From Aphrocallistes beatrix (taxonomy: Eukaryota > Porifera > Hexactinellida > Sceptrulophora > Aphrocallistidae): DNA of 64,000 nt. The position numbers were made by a program, and so were the translations under genes. Numbering within the stretch: the first letter of the stretch is position 1; every line of letters begins with the position of its first letter. Below are positions 1-12,200 of the stretch, one piece after another. Under the pieces are notes generated by a model, which worked only from the letters and a program-made list of their open reading frames with translations, ran no database searches and was not told where the DNA came from. The DNA is taken from assembly GCA_963281255.1 (NCBI GenBank), contig OY725506.1, forward strand, positions 1,283,001 to 1,347,000, read 5' to 3'.

Positions 1-1719
1 ATTCCAATATTTTAGGGTTGTTAATGATGTGGACTATTATTTATTTGCATTTTTGTCGTATTTACGTGTCTCTGTATCATTCAAAAACAGAAAACATGAG
101 TTTATTTTGTAATTTATTCAAAAAGAAGGCGATATATTTTAATATTTCTGTTATTTGTTGTGCATTTCTTGTCAATATAGATATATCACAATTTATATTG
201 ATTCTAAGTTTTATTTTGAAAGATTACTTCAAATTCTACAAAACTTGGGAGTAAATTGCTTAATATTATTAAAGAATGAAAATTATTCTGATATTTCGGA
301 ATTATTAGCTTTTTTGAGGTATTTGTGGTTTTTGCAGTGGACAATATAATACAAATACTATTTGCAATCACAATTAGAAGCGTCATTAATGAGAAAATGG
401 ATTAAAAGCCTAATATTTCTGAAATAAAGTCATTTTACACACAAAATCTCAAGTATCGATGTAAATAGTACGAATTATTCATTAAAACATGCCTGATGGC
501 GGAATTTAAAAATTTATCAAAGAAAACGATCGATATAACTGCAACCATATTTTTCGAAGCCTCATTCAGTTTTAGGGACGCCATGTACTACTGCATGGCA
601 TAACATGTACTGTAAAGTAATCAATAGCTATTGTGCAAAATCCACACTAGTAAACACATTATATCATTAAGACGTAGTTCACACAGAACAGTTATTGAAT
701 TCATCAGGTTAGAAGGTAGACTCCTACCCTCAGCAGTAAAATTAATGTCTTAGAGACTTCCTACTAATGATCGTATTAGTTAACTTCTCCGCTGAAATAA
801 TGAGGACTATGTAATGATATTTAAATTTGTTTGCACAAGAAGTTTTATGAATGAAAAGGTATGAATTATTTGAGGGTCTATTATCTAATTTTAAAATGCG
901 TATAACCCCTATTATATTCACCTCCGGCTTCCTGCTTGTGTATATTCTCCTCACTTTACTATTGCTGTAATGTGTGCAGGTGTAAGATGCATTATCTTAG
1001 CATCTTATATCCAGTATAATGATTACTAATATTTGTAAGGTATACTTTTCGCATTATGTTGATTTTCTCTTCATCTTTTAAACTTTTGAATCATAATTCG
1101 ACCTTATTATTATTGCATGATCATAAACCACGATATTATATTTCTTGATGACTTTTCCATATTTTTGTGGAGTTTAAAGTTATCACTTAATTGTTTCCTC
1201 TCGTATCTTCTTTGAACTTTTGAGTGCTACTGTTAAATCAACAGCGAGATTTGCCGTTCCTTTTTTGGGAATGTTTTTGAAAAAATATATTTTCTTCTCT
1301 ATAATATAAACTTTGTGGTATAAAGGATTATTAGTATTATAAATTCATCGAATCCAAACAGTTTTAACAAGTAAGTATTCAGTGAATCAAGATGAGTTAT
1401 TCAATATATATTAATGTTGATACTAATAGCCCTTAAAACAATAAAATAATACTATTATACTTTGTGAATTTACCACAATTAGATTTCCTCTTAGTAATCA
1501 GATGTTACCAGGCATATTCAAGGAAGCTAAAAGCGAGTGTTGAAATCAGAGCGATTAAGGAGTATCAGTAGGCCTGAAATTACTTTTTAACCACTCAGTT
1601 ATCTATGCATTTATTGCGGTTATTCTTACAGCTTACGCGGTTCAATCTCAATTGAGGCAAGCTTAAACCGTTTGGAGATTTTATGCCAGTTTTGTATTAT
1701 CTAGAACCCTTCTGATCTA
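1..1719. other. Gene-free AT-rich stretch
   Basis: No coding region is supported here. The short open frames are low-complexity, AT-driven and have no recognisable motifs or splice context. I see no RNA gene. Confidence 0.6.
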
Positions 1720-2092
1720 TCCCTGGTCTCAACTTTTCATTGTGTTTCCACTATATGGTACGTAGTTCAATTATTTAGGTGCCCTGCATTTTCTCTAAAT
1801 AGAGATTAGAGAATGTCTATACTTTTCCCTCTTTTCATCAAAATTATCCCATAATTTTGATCTTGGGTGGTAATTTATCTTGTCTATTTATCTTGTTAAA
1901 TCAACTTAGGTCGAGACATAAGCTGTCCCAAACAAAGAACTTCGAATGCTATTCTAATATATGAAAAGAGGTAAAAGTATAGAGATTCTCTCTAATCCCT
2001 AGTTGGAGAAAAAGCAGACCTAAAAAATTGAATAAATAATTGAACTTTTACAAATACGGACTGGAAACATAATACAAAATTAAGACCAGGGA
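1720..2092. repeat. Long imperfect inverted repeat (MITE-like)
   Basis: The left arm (1720-1838) and right arm (1961-2092) are reverse complements with small indels. They share the outer 'tccctggtct', a central 'gttcaattatt', and an inner block running from the agag-rich segment to 'acctcttttcat' or 'ccctcttttcat'. The loop is about 120 bp and contains a perfect 11-bp stem with a 3-nt loop at 1837-1861. No coding capacity. The shape is that of a fold-back or miniature inverted-repeat element; I cannot assign a superfamily because no clear target duplication is visible. Confidence 0.7.
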
Positions 2093-2382
2093 CACCCCAG
2101 ACTGTGTAATCTAAGCCCGCCCATATATCAAAATTTTAGATATATTATCAATGTTATTGTTGTTATGAATTGATAATCACCCCTCATTATGACCAAATTA
2201 TTCTTAGTTTAATCAGTTTAATTAATTTACAAATTAGCTTTTAATTTCATAACTCCAGCTTATTGTAAGATAAACAGAATATTTTTAGAATTTAGCATAA
2301 TTATAACATATTGTACCATGGATAACATAGATTCTAGATATTTTGAGCTGCTGAATGTGTTGTAAGTACTTGTATAGTAATT

Positions 2383-5300
2383 CTAATTATCTAAAGCTGA
2401 GCGATAAGCGGCGTGGGCAGATTCTCTCAATTTCGTTTGCGTAGCGGGGTCGGTTTGTGAGACTAGCTTTGACAGGTAACTCTGGTCATCCTGGAGTAGA
2501 AGATGGGGATAATCCATTTCTACCACTTCTCCCTGCTCCAAGACGACGATGCGGTCATAGTCAATCACTGTATTGAGACGGTGTGCGATGCTGATCACTG
2601 TTTGGTTGGTGAAACTGGTCCGTAAAGTGTTCTGAATCTTCGCATCTGTGACGCGGTCGACATTTGCTGTAGCTTCATCCACCACAAGAATGCGTGTATT
2701 TCTGAGCAGTGCGCGTGCCAGACACAACAACTGTTTCTCTCCCACTGAGAAGTTGCTGCCATCTTCCTGTATGGTTGTGGATAGCCCGCCTTGTAAGGAT
2801 GCGATTAGACCTCTCAGTTGGACATGTTCCAAAGAGGACCAGATCTCGGAGTCGGAAAACTGGTCGAAAGGATCCAGGTTGAATCGAAGTGTGCCAGTGA
2901 AGAGCATTGGGTCCTGAGGTATTACTGATATTTGTGTACGGAGACGATTCAGCTTCAAGTGTGATATGTCCACGCCATCTATCAGGATACGACCTCCACT
3001 GAGATTTGTGAGGCGAAAAAGTGCATTGATTATTGATGATTTTCCTGCTCCAGTGCGACCGACAACGCCCATCTTACTCCCTCCCAACACCTTGAGAGAT
3101 ACCCCTCTAAGAACCATAGGAAGATCTTCAGCATATCTTAGATATACGTTTTCAAATGTGACACTTCCTTCATATAGCATACCGACATCATTGGGGATAG
3201 ATTGGGATTCTCTCTTTGGCATGATGCTCCCTCCTTCGTTGTCGATTTCAGGTTTTAATTTGATGTAAGCAAATATTCTTTCAACAGCCACCATCATGAT
3301 ATTCAAATTGACAGCCAAGGTAGCTACATAAATATACAAGGAAGGAATACCTAATAAAATTTGGAATGAAAGCGCAATATTTTCGTTACCCTGATAATAG
3401 TAATTTCTTACGAAAGCTGCCCACACAGCGATTACTAGAAACAGTCGGAAGATGAATGATAATCTTTGTAGGAACCAAACTGAACCTGACTGAAGTGTAA
3501 TCCAAACTTTGATGTGTGCGTTTAAATGGTAGAGAAGATCTTCCTCAACTTTTTGTTCAATTCCAAGTGATCGAATGGTTGTCATACCTTGTAAGGCCAG
3601 TGAGATATGCGAATAGACCGGGCTTCTCAAGAGAGATTCGAGGCCTCGTAATTGAGTTACACTGGGTAGGTAGTAGAAAAGAAAGGCGAGGAAGATGATG
3701 GTGAGTATTATGGCAGGTAAGATTAAGAACTTTTGAACGACGCAAGAAGCAACAAGAGGAAACACAACCATGAACATTAGTATCCAGAAATCAATGAGAG
3801 TTATAGTTATGTTGAAATCTGCATAACCCACATCTTTAGAGAAACGGTTTAGAATTCGCCCGCTAGGGTTGGTTTCAAAAAAACGCATCGATGTGCCCAT
3901 TACACTCTTAATCATTTTTTTATGGAGCTTCATGGCAGCTCTCCAAGTAATTATAGACAAGGTTATCCACTCTTGAGATAAGAAGAATACTGATCCAAAG
4001 ATTAGAACAGTTATCGCAATCAAATGATGCATGCCAATGGTGTGGAGGAACCAATCAGGTGCAATTGTACTCGTTTGATTTGTGTAATTAGGTGTGAGAT
4101 TTGTGTTGTCATAGGAGTGCGTGATAGAAGCAAGCCGCATGAATTTTTGTATCCACCAGATGAATGATATTTGAGCGGTGTTAGAGACGATTGTGACTAT
4201 AAGGAGGATCAGGGTTAAACAAAGGCCTCCAGTCTTGAAATACCTAGGAAAGACCGACATTCTAGCACGAACAGATTCTTCCTCGCTGAGGGCAGTTGAC
4301 ATCGGTTTCGAATTCCTTGTTTCTCTTTCTCCCTCGGTCATACATTCCAAATCAACTCTTCCCTCGTCAGGGTCTGCTTCCTTCTCTTCGCATTGATTGC
4401 TTTCCTCTTTTAACTTTATTTCAGAAAATGTTTCCCAATCAGTTTGCTTAATCTTCTTGCATATTTTGTCCTCCACGATTCGACCATTTTCTAGCTTGAT
4501 CATTCGATTATTTTCTTCTACAAACCTAGTTTGATGAGTTGCTAATATGACAACTTTGTCTCTCAACAGACCTTGAATACATTCTTCGAAAATGTGCTTG
4601 CCAACATGAGCATCCACTGCACCCAGCGGCTCGTCTAGCAGATATATATCTGCGACTGTGTATACAGTGCGAGCTAAGGCCACACGCGCTTTCTGCCCCC
4701 CACTCAAGGTGACCCCTCTCTCTCCTACTAGAGTCAGGTCCCCGTCATTGAATAGTTCCAAATCAGGCGCTAGTCCGCACGCTGCTATAACCTTCCAAAA
4801 GCGATTCTGTTCAAACTCATTCCCCACTATAATGTTATCTCTGATTGTACCGGAGAATACCCATGATTCCTGTGCTGAATATGCCGCTCTCCCATTCACT
4901 CGAATACGGCCTTGAAACTGCGAAATCTCATTGCACAGTGTAAGTAGCAGAGTAGACTTGCCAGCTCCAACTGCTCCAGTCACGAATATCAATTGAGGTT
5001 CATCACTCACATTCAGATTTATGTTGTCTAATCCTTTCGAATTATTGGGCCATTCGACAGTCAAATTCTGGATCTCAATACATGTATTTCCCTCCATTAG
5101 GGTTATGTTTTGTCTATTAACACCTTTGCTCGCTTTAGTATGCAGAAATTCAGAAATCCTTTTTCCCGATACAGACAGTTCGACACATGTAGAAAGACAT
5201 AATAGGAATTGTGCCGCACAGTTTTGTATTTCCTGATAGAGCATGAAACATAGAATAGCCTTCCCGAAGTGTATCGGTGAATCTGTGAAGTATGTAACCA

Positions 5301-6255
5301 GGAATGTTGTGTAAATAGCGAGAGAAGTTCCCATTAAAAACAATACGTCACTTGCACCAGTTCTCAGCATTGTATAGGGCATCCCATATTTCCACTCTTT
5401 TCTTCGAATTTTTTCCACATAACGTTGTGTTAGTTTTTCCAAGCCAAACATCTTTACCACACGCATATTTTTTAATACCTGATTAATAAATTTGACTCGC
5501 TTATCTGTAGATGCTAGGTTTTGGGATCTCATCTTCCCCATCAAAGGAACGACTGAAAAAACAACCAAAATGTTGATAGCAATTGCTCCAAGTCCAACCA
5601 AGGCAATTGGTCCAATTAAGAAGTACAAAAGCAAACCTGCTCCGATCAATGTCAAAGGGAATCCAGATATATACAGTAATTTGTAGTATTTATATTCTAG
5701 ACTTCTAATATCATTTGTTATCATATTGATAATGCGTCCAGAAGATACTTGATTTAGTACATCTTGTGGTAGAGAAAGGGATTTTTGAAAAATGGCAATG
5801 ATGCATTGAGTGAAAGTCTTTATATCCAATAGCAACGAAATGTAGATATACTTCGGGTATAATATTGCTACCATAAATGAAGCGACTGTAAATATGCAAC
5901 AATAGATGATTCCGTGAGTGCCCATGGTAGGTTCCGGATTTATAACAATCTCTAATATCAGCCATCCCATCACGATTGCGCACAGTTCGCAGAGATTTGA
6001 TACAGCTAAATATATTCCGCTTAGAATGATGTCAAAAATATTTTGTCTCAGAATGGTGTACAATAAAGAAGGGTTTTTCTGTGAGTGCCATATTTTCATG
6101 AAATTTTCCCTCAATTGACCAACTTGAATATTCGACGGGAGATCAGGAAGATCTTTGAACGTAACTCTTTGTCTAAAGGCCCTGAATATGAAAGGTTCCA
6201 TCCATAAGAATAGATACTTTGAAAAACAATTTCCTCGGACATATTTGTTATCCAT
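2383..6255 (-). CDS. ABCC4: ABCC-family (MRP4-like) ABC exporter, intronless
   Basis: A full ABC transporter of 1,290 residues in one open frame, ATG at 6253-6255 and stop at 2383-2385. Order is TMD1-NBD1-TMD2-NBD2, with no extra N-terminal TMD0, as in short MRPs such as ABCC4 (about 1,325 residues). NBD1: Walker A GAVGAGKS at 427-434, signature LSGGQ at 517-521, Walker B LLDEP with D541, H-loop in ILATHQ. NBD2: Walker A GRTGAGKS at 1066-1073, signature FSVGE at 1169-1173, Walker B VVDEAT with D1193, H-loop in ISIAHR. Known members export organic anions, cyclic nucleotides and conjugates across the plasma membrane. The Walker-B-following acidic residue is D in NBD1 (LLDEP reads D-E, so E542 is present) and E1194 in NBD2, so both motif sets look complete. 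N-glycosylation-type sequons lie in the loop between the first helices of TMD2 (NTNLT, NYTNQT). A 3.9-kb single exon is unusual for an animal MRP. The choice of ABCC4 over other short ABCCs is by overall resemblance only. Confidence 0.92.
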   Translation of the reverse strand: MDNKYVRGNCFSKYLFLWMEPFIFRAFRQRVTFKDLPDLPSNIQVGQLRENFMKIWHSQKNPSLLYTILRQNIFDIILSGIYLAVSNLCELCAIVMGWLILEIVINPEPTMGTHGIIYCCIFTVASFMVAILYPKYIYISLLLDIKTFTQCIIAIFQKSLSLPQDVLNQVSSGRIINMITNDIRSLEYKYYKLLYISGFPLTLIGAGLLLYFLIGPIALVGLGAIAINILVVFSVVPLMGKMRSQNLASTDKRVKFINQVLKNMRVVKMFGLEKLTQRYVEKIRRKEWKYGMPYTMLRTGASDVLFLMGTSLAIYTTFLVTYFTDSPIHFGKAILCFMLYQEIQNCAAQFLLCLSTCVELSVSGKRISEFLHTKASKGVNRQNITLMEGNTCIEIQNLTVEWPNNSKGLDNINLNVSDEPQLIFVTGAVGAGKSTLLLTLCNEISQFQGRIRVNGRAAYSAQESWVFSGTIRDNIIVGNEFEQNRFWKVIAACGLAPDLELFNDGDLTLVGERGVTLSGGQKARVALARTVYTVADIYLLDEPLGAVDAHVGKHIFEECIQGLLRDKVVILATHQTRFVEENNRMIKLENGRIVEDKICKKIKQTDWETFSEIKLKEESNQCEEKEADPDEGRVDLECMTEGERETRNSKPMSTALSEEESVRARMSVFPRYFKTGGLCLTLILLIVTIVSNTAQISFIWWIQKFMRLASITHSYDNTNLTPNYTNQTSTIAPDWFLHTIGMHHLIAITVLIFGSVFFLSQEWITLSIITWRAAMKLHKKMIKSVMGTSMRFFETNPSGRILNRFSKDVGYADFNITITLIDFWILMFMVVFPLVASCVVQKFLILPAIILTIIFLAFLFYYLPSVTQLRGLESLLRSPVYSHISLALQGMTTIRSLGIEQKVEEDLLYHLNAHIKVWITLQSGSVWFLQRLSFIFRLFLVIAVWAAFVRNYYYQGNENIALSFQILLGIPSLYIYVATLAVNLNIMMVAVERIFAYIKLKPEIDNEGGSIMPKRESQSIPNDVGMLYEGSVTFENVYLRYAEDLPMVLRGVSLKVLGGSKMGVVGRTGAGKSSIINALFRLTNLSGGRILIDGVDISHLKLNRLRTQISVIPQDPMLFTGTLRFNLDPFDQFSDSEIWSSLEHVQLRGLIASLQGGLSTTIQEDGSNFSVGEKQLLCLARALLRNTRILVVDEATANVDRVTDAKIQNTLRTSFTNQTVISIAHRLNTVIDYDRIVVLEQGEVVEMDYPHLLLQDDQSYLSKLVSQTDPATQTKLRESAHAAYRSALDN

Positions 6256-8174
6256 CGTATTTTTGGTTTACTTTACCAAATCAACCACAACTACATATTT
6301 AAAGTTGCCTGATATTTATTTGTTTTAAGAAAGATTGTAGTGTTTCAGTGAATAAAGGGAGTTTCCCTACTCAGTGCCTGAATCTATGTTATCCTTTTGT
6401 TTGTAGTATTTTTATCCATATAATCCTATTTTATTCTTTATTTGGCATACGTATTAAGTGCAAGTAGATCTATTTTATATAGAAAACCTAGAATACTTGT
6501 ATAGTATGATGAAGACACCACAATATTGCAAGTAGAGTGATTCATTCTCAAATGTTACTAGCACGCTTCGCTTGTTTAAGTTCTACTGCAAGATACCACT
6601 TCCTGTATTAGACTGGCATTAAATTTAATTCGTGTATTAGTGTGAATTTTTGAAAGTGAAATGCTACCTTTTAATTTATTTTAAATGATTTGTATGTTTC
6701 TTATGCTTTTCAGAACATAAAATGCAATTAGTACTAATCACTAATCTGGAAGCCTTTCTCGTCGGTATATTCCGATCAAGACAGAGTAGTCTACGTTTTA
6801 CTATTTGTTGTAATCTTGAATATCATGAGACCTGGACTGTTATTTTAATTTCTGTCGATTTTCATTAGCTGGACACGTTAAGCACTAATCATCTCCAGTT
6901 TATTAAACCTCCAAAGAGACTAAGCTATTCGCTAGGATTAATATGTACGGTAGTTTCCGCTACTACTCGTATTTACGTATATTTGTTAGGATGCAGATGC
7001 TGCAAAGCAGTATTGTTTCTTGTTCTCTTTTCTGACGTTCATTTAATCCATTTATAGATAGGAGTGTGTAATAGATCCGATTTCATAACGTGTTCGCGTA
7101 TCTACGTATCTAATCCTCTTTTGTTTGATGCAATAATATTATTTAATTAGCTTACCTGTTAGCTCTTTGATGCCTTTCTATTCACAGATATTGCACAATA
7201 ATAAAATATCCTAGTTAAGATTAAAAATGCAATTTTTTCTAGAAATTTGTTCTGAATTTTCCCCCAGACCATTTTCTAATCTGATATCAAATTGAACAAT
7301 TTTTCACGATCAACATATAACTATTTAACTTCATTTCAAACTACATACAAAATTAGGATGAAATAATGTTATTAAACAAACTACACAACTTAATTAATTA
7401 TTGGAATCGTAAATTCTATATTCCAATAGTTAATACTTTTGCATAAGATTTGAGCTTGTCTCCTCAAGAGTATCATCTTTCCCATGTCTATCTATGGTAA
7501 CAATAATCTACATGCACTTGGATAGGTGTTAATTATATATTAACAGCACTTCGTCAGGAAATCATGATGTTTTGTACATGCGTGCAGATTAATTCTGAAA
7601 TATAAACTATTTCTATTCATGACTATTTGTATACGTTTCTGTTTCAATCTTGTATCTCACTAAATTATAGAATGGAACAATTTCGTATCATGAAATTGCA
7701 ATTATCAGACATATTCTAAATTTAGTCTCAAGATCAATTGAACTGAACTCGATGCTCTGACGTATTACGACTCTAGACGTGGTTGGTCATTTAATAGTAC
7801 AACACATTTGTCTAATTTGACATTGACTGTATCAATGTACTAATTGGCGAATTAATAGAATCGAGTAGGAATTCACTGAATTTTCTAAAATAGAACCCGT
7901 TTGTTTCTTAAAACCAACTTCATGATTAAATCATTTTCAAAATAATATTTTTTGGAATAAAATATATCTTAGCAGTGTCAGTTTCTTCAAAATAATTTTT
8001 TTGAATAGATGTATGTTGACTGATAAACTTTTGTCCGTTTAATATTGAACCTTGTTTAAATATAGGACAAATCAGATGTTAAATATAATGGATCATTTTG
8101 AAGATCGATTCTATTGTATAGTATCTATTTTAGTCAATAATAAATTTGATTTCGAAACAATGTAGGTAGTAGAG
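6256..8174. other. Intergenic, no gene seen
   Basis: AT-rich spacer between the divergently transcribed ABCC gene and kinase copy 1. It should contain both promoters. I see no open frame with coding character and no recognisable repeat. Confidence 0.6.
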
Positions 8175-8182
8175 TATAAAAG
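8175..8182 (+). promoter_or_regulatory. TATA box of kinase copy 1
   Basis: TATAAAAG lies 68 bp upstream of the start codon at 8243, giving room for a short 5' leader. Kinase copy 2 has a similarly placed TATAAATA, and both are preceded by 'gag', so the two promoters are of the same type although the flanks are otherwise unrelated. Confidence 0.6.
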
Positions 8183-8242
8183 GAAACTATTTCCAAAACA
8201 ATCTAACTAATTATCAAATAAACTACATCTTAATAAAGGAAA

Positions 8243-9205
8243 ATGTCTTCAACAGATGAAACTATATATCTAGGTGCTAAAGAGACTAGAAATATTCATG
8301 ATGACTACAAAATACTGTGGCATAAGAAATTAGGAAAGGGAGCAACAAAGGATCCAGTTTACCTAGCAACACACATCAAGTCACGTCAAAAGGTGGCCGT
8401 CAAAATGGTCAGAGATACCCCGCAAGCCAGACGGGAGATCCATCTACAGAGAAGGTGTCAACACTCCACTCACGTCCTTTCCATCCTAGACGTGTACAGC
8501 AACACATCTTCTCGCATCTCCCCTCACCGCAAGGAGGAGCACTACCTCTACATCGTGCTGGAGCTGATGGAAGGAGGCACCTTGTTGTCTCTGTTGGAGG
8601 ACCTCCACCTCACCACAGCAGGGGGACAAGGTGGCATGTCAGAACCACTGGCAGCTGCCTACTTCCGACAGATCCTACTCGCCCTCTCCACACTCCACCA
8701 GCAGGGCATCATGCACAGAGACCTCAAGCTAGAGAACATTCTCCTCACAGACAAGTACTCCATCTACGACCTGGAGGACGAGGAGGAGTGTGCAGACTTC
8801 CACTTGCAGCTGGCAGACTTTGGATTCTCAGTGGAGGAGACCGACCGCCCCACTCAGGCCATGTACACGCCCTTCTACGCCGCTCCTGAGGTGCTAGCTA
8901 ACCAGCAGCAGCAGTCTGGTGTGAAGAGCTACGACACTCGGATTGACCTGTGGTCGCTGGGGGTCTGTCTCTACATCATGCTCTCCAGCACGCCTCCCTT
9001 CTACCCAGAGGAGTACACGCGCACCGGTCTCACCCCCGACATGCGCGAGTCTATTCGGAAGGGAGAATTCTCTTTCTACCACGAGTGTTGGGAGGAAGTG
9101 TCTCAAGAGGCGAAGGACCTGATAACCGCTCTGTTGCAGGCGGATCCGGACAAGAGACTCTCTCTGGATCGAGTATCACAACACCCTTGGCTCAGTAATT
9201 TCTGA
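8243..9205 (+). CDS. MAPKAPK-like Ser/Thr kinase, copy 1 (intronless)
   Basis: A 320-residue protein that is almost only a kinase domain (about 22-317). The features closest to MAPKAP kinases (MK2/MK5) are the ARREIHL-type helix C after VRDTPQ, the YTPFYAAPEVL activation-segment end, and DLWSLGVCLYIML followed by PPFY. Catalytic elements: G-loop GKGATKDPV at 31-39 (third glycine replaced), K54, E65, HRD 158-160, N165, DFG 192-194, APE 214-216. An acidic insert (DLEDEEECADF) precedes the DFG segment, and a short Q run (221-224) follows APE. The C-terminal autoinhibitory and nuclear export or localisation region of MK2/MK5 is absent, so control by p38-type docking is doubtful. Coding GC is well above the flanks. 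Copy 2 at 14565-15548 is nearly identical. I am sure of an active-type kinase, less sure of the subfamily. Confidence 0.9.
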   Translation: MSSTDETIYLGAKETRNIHDDYKILWHKKLGKGATKDPVYLATHIKSRQKVAVKMVRDTPQARREIHLQRRCQHSTHVLSILDVYSNTSSRISPHRKEEHYLYIVLELMEGGTLLSLLEDLHLTTAGGQGGMSEPLAAAYFRQILLALSTLHQQGIMHRDLKLENILLTDKYSIYDLEDEEECADFHLQLADFGFSVEETDRPTQAMYTPFYAAPEVLANQQQQSGVKSYDTRIDLWSLGVCLYIMLSSTPPFYPEEYTRTGLTPDMRESIRKGEFSFYHECWEEVSQEAKDLITALLQADPDKRLSLDRVSQHPWLSNF

Positions 9206-12200
9206 ATTACTTTATCATACTAGTTCGAACACTAGAAATTCTAATTATTAGTTTATGGTTGCATGTCCATAAGTAGATGAATATGTTTTGTCAATCGTTA
9301 ATTTTTTCTCTAATTTAAAAGTGTTTCTATTTTACTTCTGCTTATTCAAATATTTTTCAAAAGTAATTTTTCCGATATTTAGAATGTCTAAAAAGTTAAT
9401 TTATTTTTTACCTTCAATCCTACGAACACTGACAAATATTTTTTCGTTAAATCATTCGAATATATTTAACCCCAATATCATCAATCTCTGTCAGCTATAA
9501 TTATGACTGCATAAGTGAACGATTAATTTTCGTTATGAAGCAATCTTTCTGTCCGAAATGATGATATTATTAGTATTCTCTTTACGAATGGTTACAACTT
9601 TTATTTAGGTTTTCACAGATAGATACAAACATCCGAATCTAAGAAGTTCCCAATTAATTTAGCGTCCACAGATAATAAATCTTCTTCTTTCTAGTAGATT
9701 AATTTCACATTATAAATAATATTACTTGGAATAAAATAGTGATTTTTTTCTTTGAATATGTAAAATTACCCAGGTCATCTTGAGGATAATTGGTGCTAAA
9801 TTTATTAAATGTATTCAGCTGTTTTATAAGTACAGATGGGAGATAACAATTGCCTGGAGGAATTTAGATTTGTTTGCATATATTCTGAAACGTTAGACTT
9901 TTAACGTAAGAGTATCGAATCAAGTTACACAGACTTTATTTCGACAACCATCCATAATCAATCGTGAACATATACGTACAAGATGGGCCATAAACATCTG
10001 ACCATTTTTAATGTTTATGCTTCTCTACTATACCATAATTCTTAGAATTTGTTAGAATTTGTTTTGTTTTCTCGATTTCGCTTAGATATTGAAACCACTA
10101 CTGTTTTATTTAGATACTAAATTTCATATTGTCGAGCGTTTTCAGATCCTCAATCCATTTAATTCAAGCAAGCAAGGAAACATCTAGGATGATATAAGAT
10201 GGAGCATTACTAACTACGTAACACTTACACGTTAGCATATGTAATTCACAATTGTATTTTAACAACAAGATAACTTATTTCGATTTTTAAATAAGGCAAA
10301 ATCCCGATGTTTCTCAATAATCTACAGATTGCAATACATAAATTGTCCTTTTATCGTATCTGCATTTAGAAATTGGAAACTTCTACCGTATGTCTCATTG
10401 TTCAATATTTGCTCTGTTCAATACCCACATGCTGTTTGATAGATCAAATTATACTTGTTACTGATACATACATATCAAATAATTTAATTCTTTTCAGTGG
10501 TTTGTAATTGTGTCATGGAAATAGTGATTCTACGCATGCTAAGCTAATCTCAATCTGATTCGACTAATTGTTATGACCGACCTGCATATACGGTTAATTA
10601 AAGTTTATATTGTTAAGGAAATACCAATAATGGTGAATATTCTTCAAACGGATATTATAATTTAACGATTAGTATTCCATCTAACCAAATTTATTTCATG
10701 TTTAGATGTGAGTTTAAGAAAAGCTTTCTCAAGTATTACGACTTCCAGAAACTTTATCTGTGGTTATTTGAGTTGATATTTAATAATGCTTACACACCAC
10801 TTGAATATTTATTATAGGTCATATACGTAGGTCCTATATTATGCATTACCTCCGAAATATGTAAAGTGATATAAGTGAAATTATTAACTTGCTAACATTT
10901 TAAATGAACATACGTATTGTGAACTTTATATTGCATGAATGAAATGGCATTTACACATAAGCTAATACATTGTTTATACTGTGTACCTGAGTGTATCATT
11001 AATATTCAGTAACTTACCAGTTACGATTCTATAACTACATCATGTCCACCACAAAGTCCATGTATACTGACAAGAATACTCACTTAGTATTTAGGCTATC
11101 AACTCTCTTAATTTTTCTCTGTATTACTGATTTATTCAGTTCACATTGTCGTCAATCAAATCTTATTCATATAATTACAAATATTAAAAGAACAGTGTTT
11201 GATGTCCTAAAAGTGCTCTGCTTATTTTGGACACATGTGTTGCTCATATTTATTACATACCCATTCATTACCCATGACATAGAGTCTATGACATAGTACA
11301 TGAGTGATTAAAAATGATATATCGCATAATGGTGGAGCACCATACATACTGTACAGTACATTGAAAAATATAATGGCCTTATATGGGCATTTAATTCCAA
11401 GCTTTTGTCACACATTATTGTCAAGTGGTTTATGTAAATTAATAAAGTTCTATATATTTGCTGGTTTCTGCATGATTTGTTGCTTGAATTTAAACTTCCA
11501 GTGTGAACTTCGAGGAAAATATTAATAATAAGATCTATTCAGTTTTGTTGTGCTTGAATTGATTCAGTAATCATGTGTTGACGTTTCAAGAATATCGGCT
11601 ACTAGTTTATTTTTATCTTTTGATGAACAAACAACAGTTGAACTCTAATACAATTGAATTGCCTAATTCTGGATAATAATATCAACAATCAATTTAGCAT
11701 AAACCCCTGATCGAAAGTGATAGAATCTAATAATAAAAGGCGATAGCATGAGAGTGATATAACTTTTCATTTTCAATCAGTAATATTATATACTGTGTCT
11801 CTATGAAAGTTTGAGCTGTTCACGGAATATCGATTATTGTGCAGTTTTTATTCTAATTATTAGGTGTCAATTTTTTTGGAAAATTAATACTGAAGTCACT
11901 TTTATATATTTACTAAATTTAGAAATTTATAAACATTTAATTTCGTTGAACTGTAGTGTTGTAACTATTTTGGCACACAACTATATTTAGAATTGTTTGA
12001 TCAGTTGATGCTAACACCTGCAACCTCCTAGGGAAACTCAAACCCATAATTATAATACTGGGAAGTTAGATGTCGGTAGCACGTCTGGAATCAAGCTGAG
12101 AATTCTGGAATATACAATCGATTAAATTATGTAAATTTAGGCGAAGTTCATTCCAACTCAGCAATGTAGGAAGAAAGCAATTGGAAGAGATTCTGATATC

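Noticed and set aside
8455..8889. 144-codon open frame overlapping kinase copy 1
   Set aside because: Out-of-frame shadow of the GC-rich kinase sequence; the same shadow appears in copy 2 and has H/R/P-rich composition.
11042..11525. Two consecutive open frames of 84 and 73 codons
   Set aside because: AT-rich, no motif, no homologue recognised, no promoter or splice context; within chance expectation for this composition.
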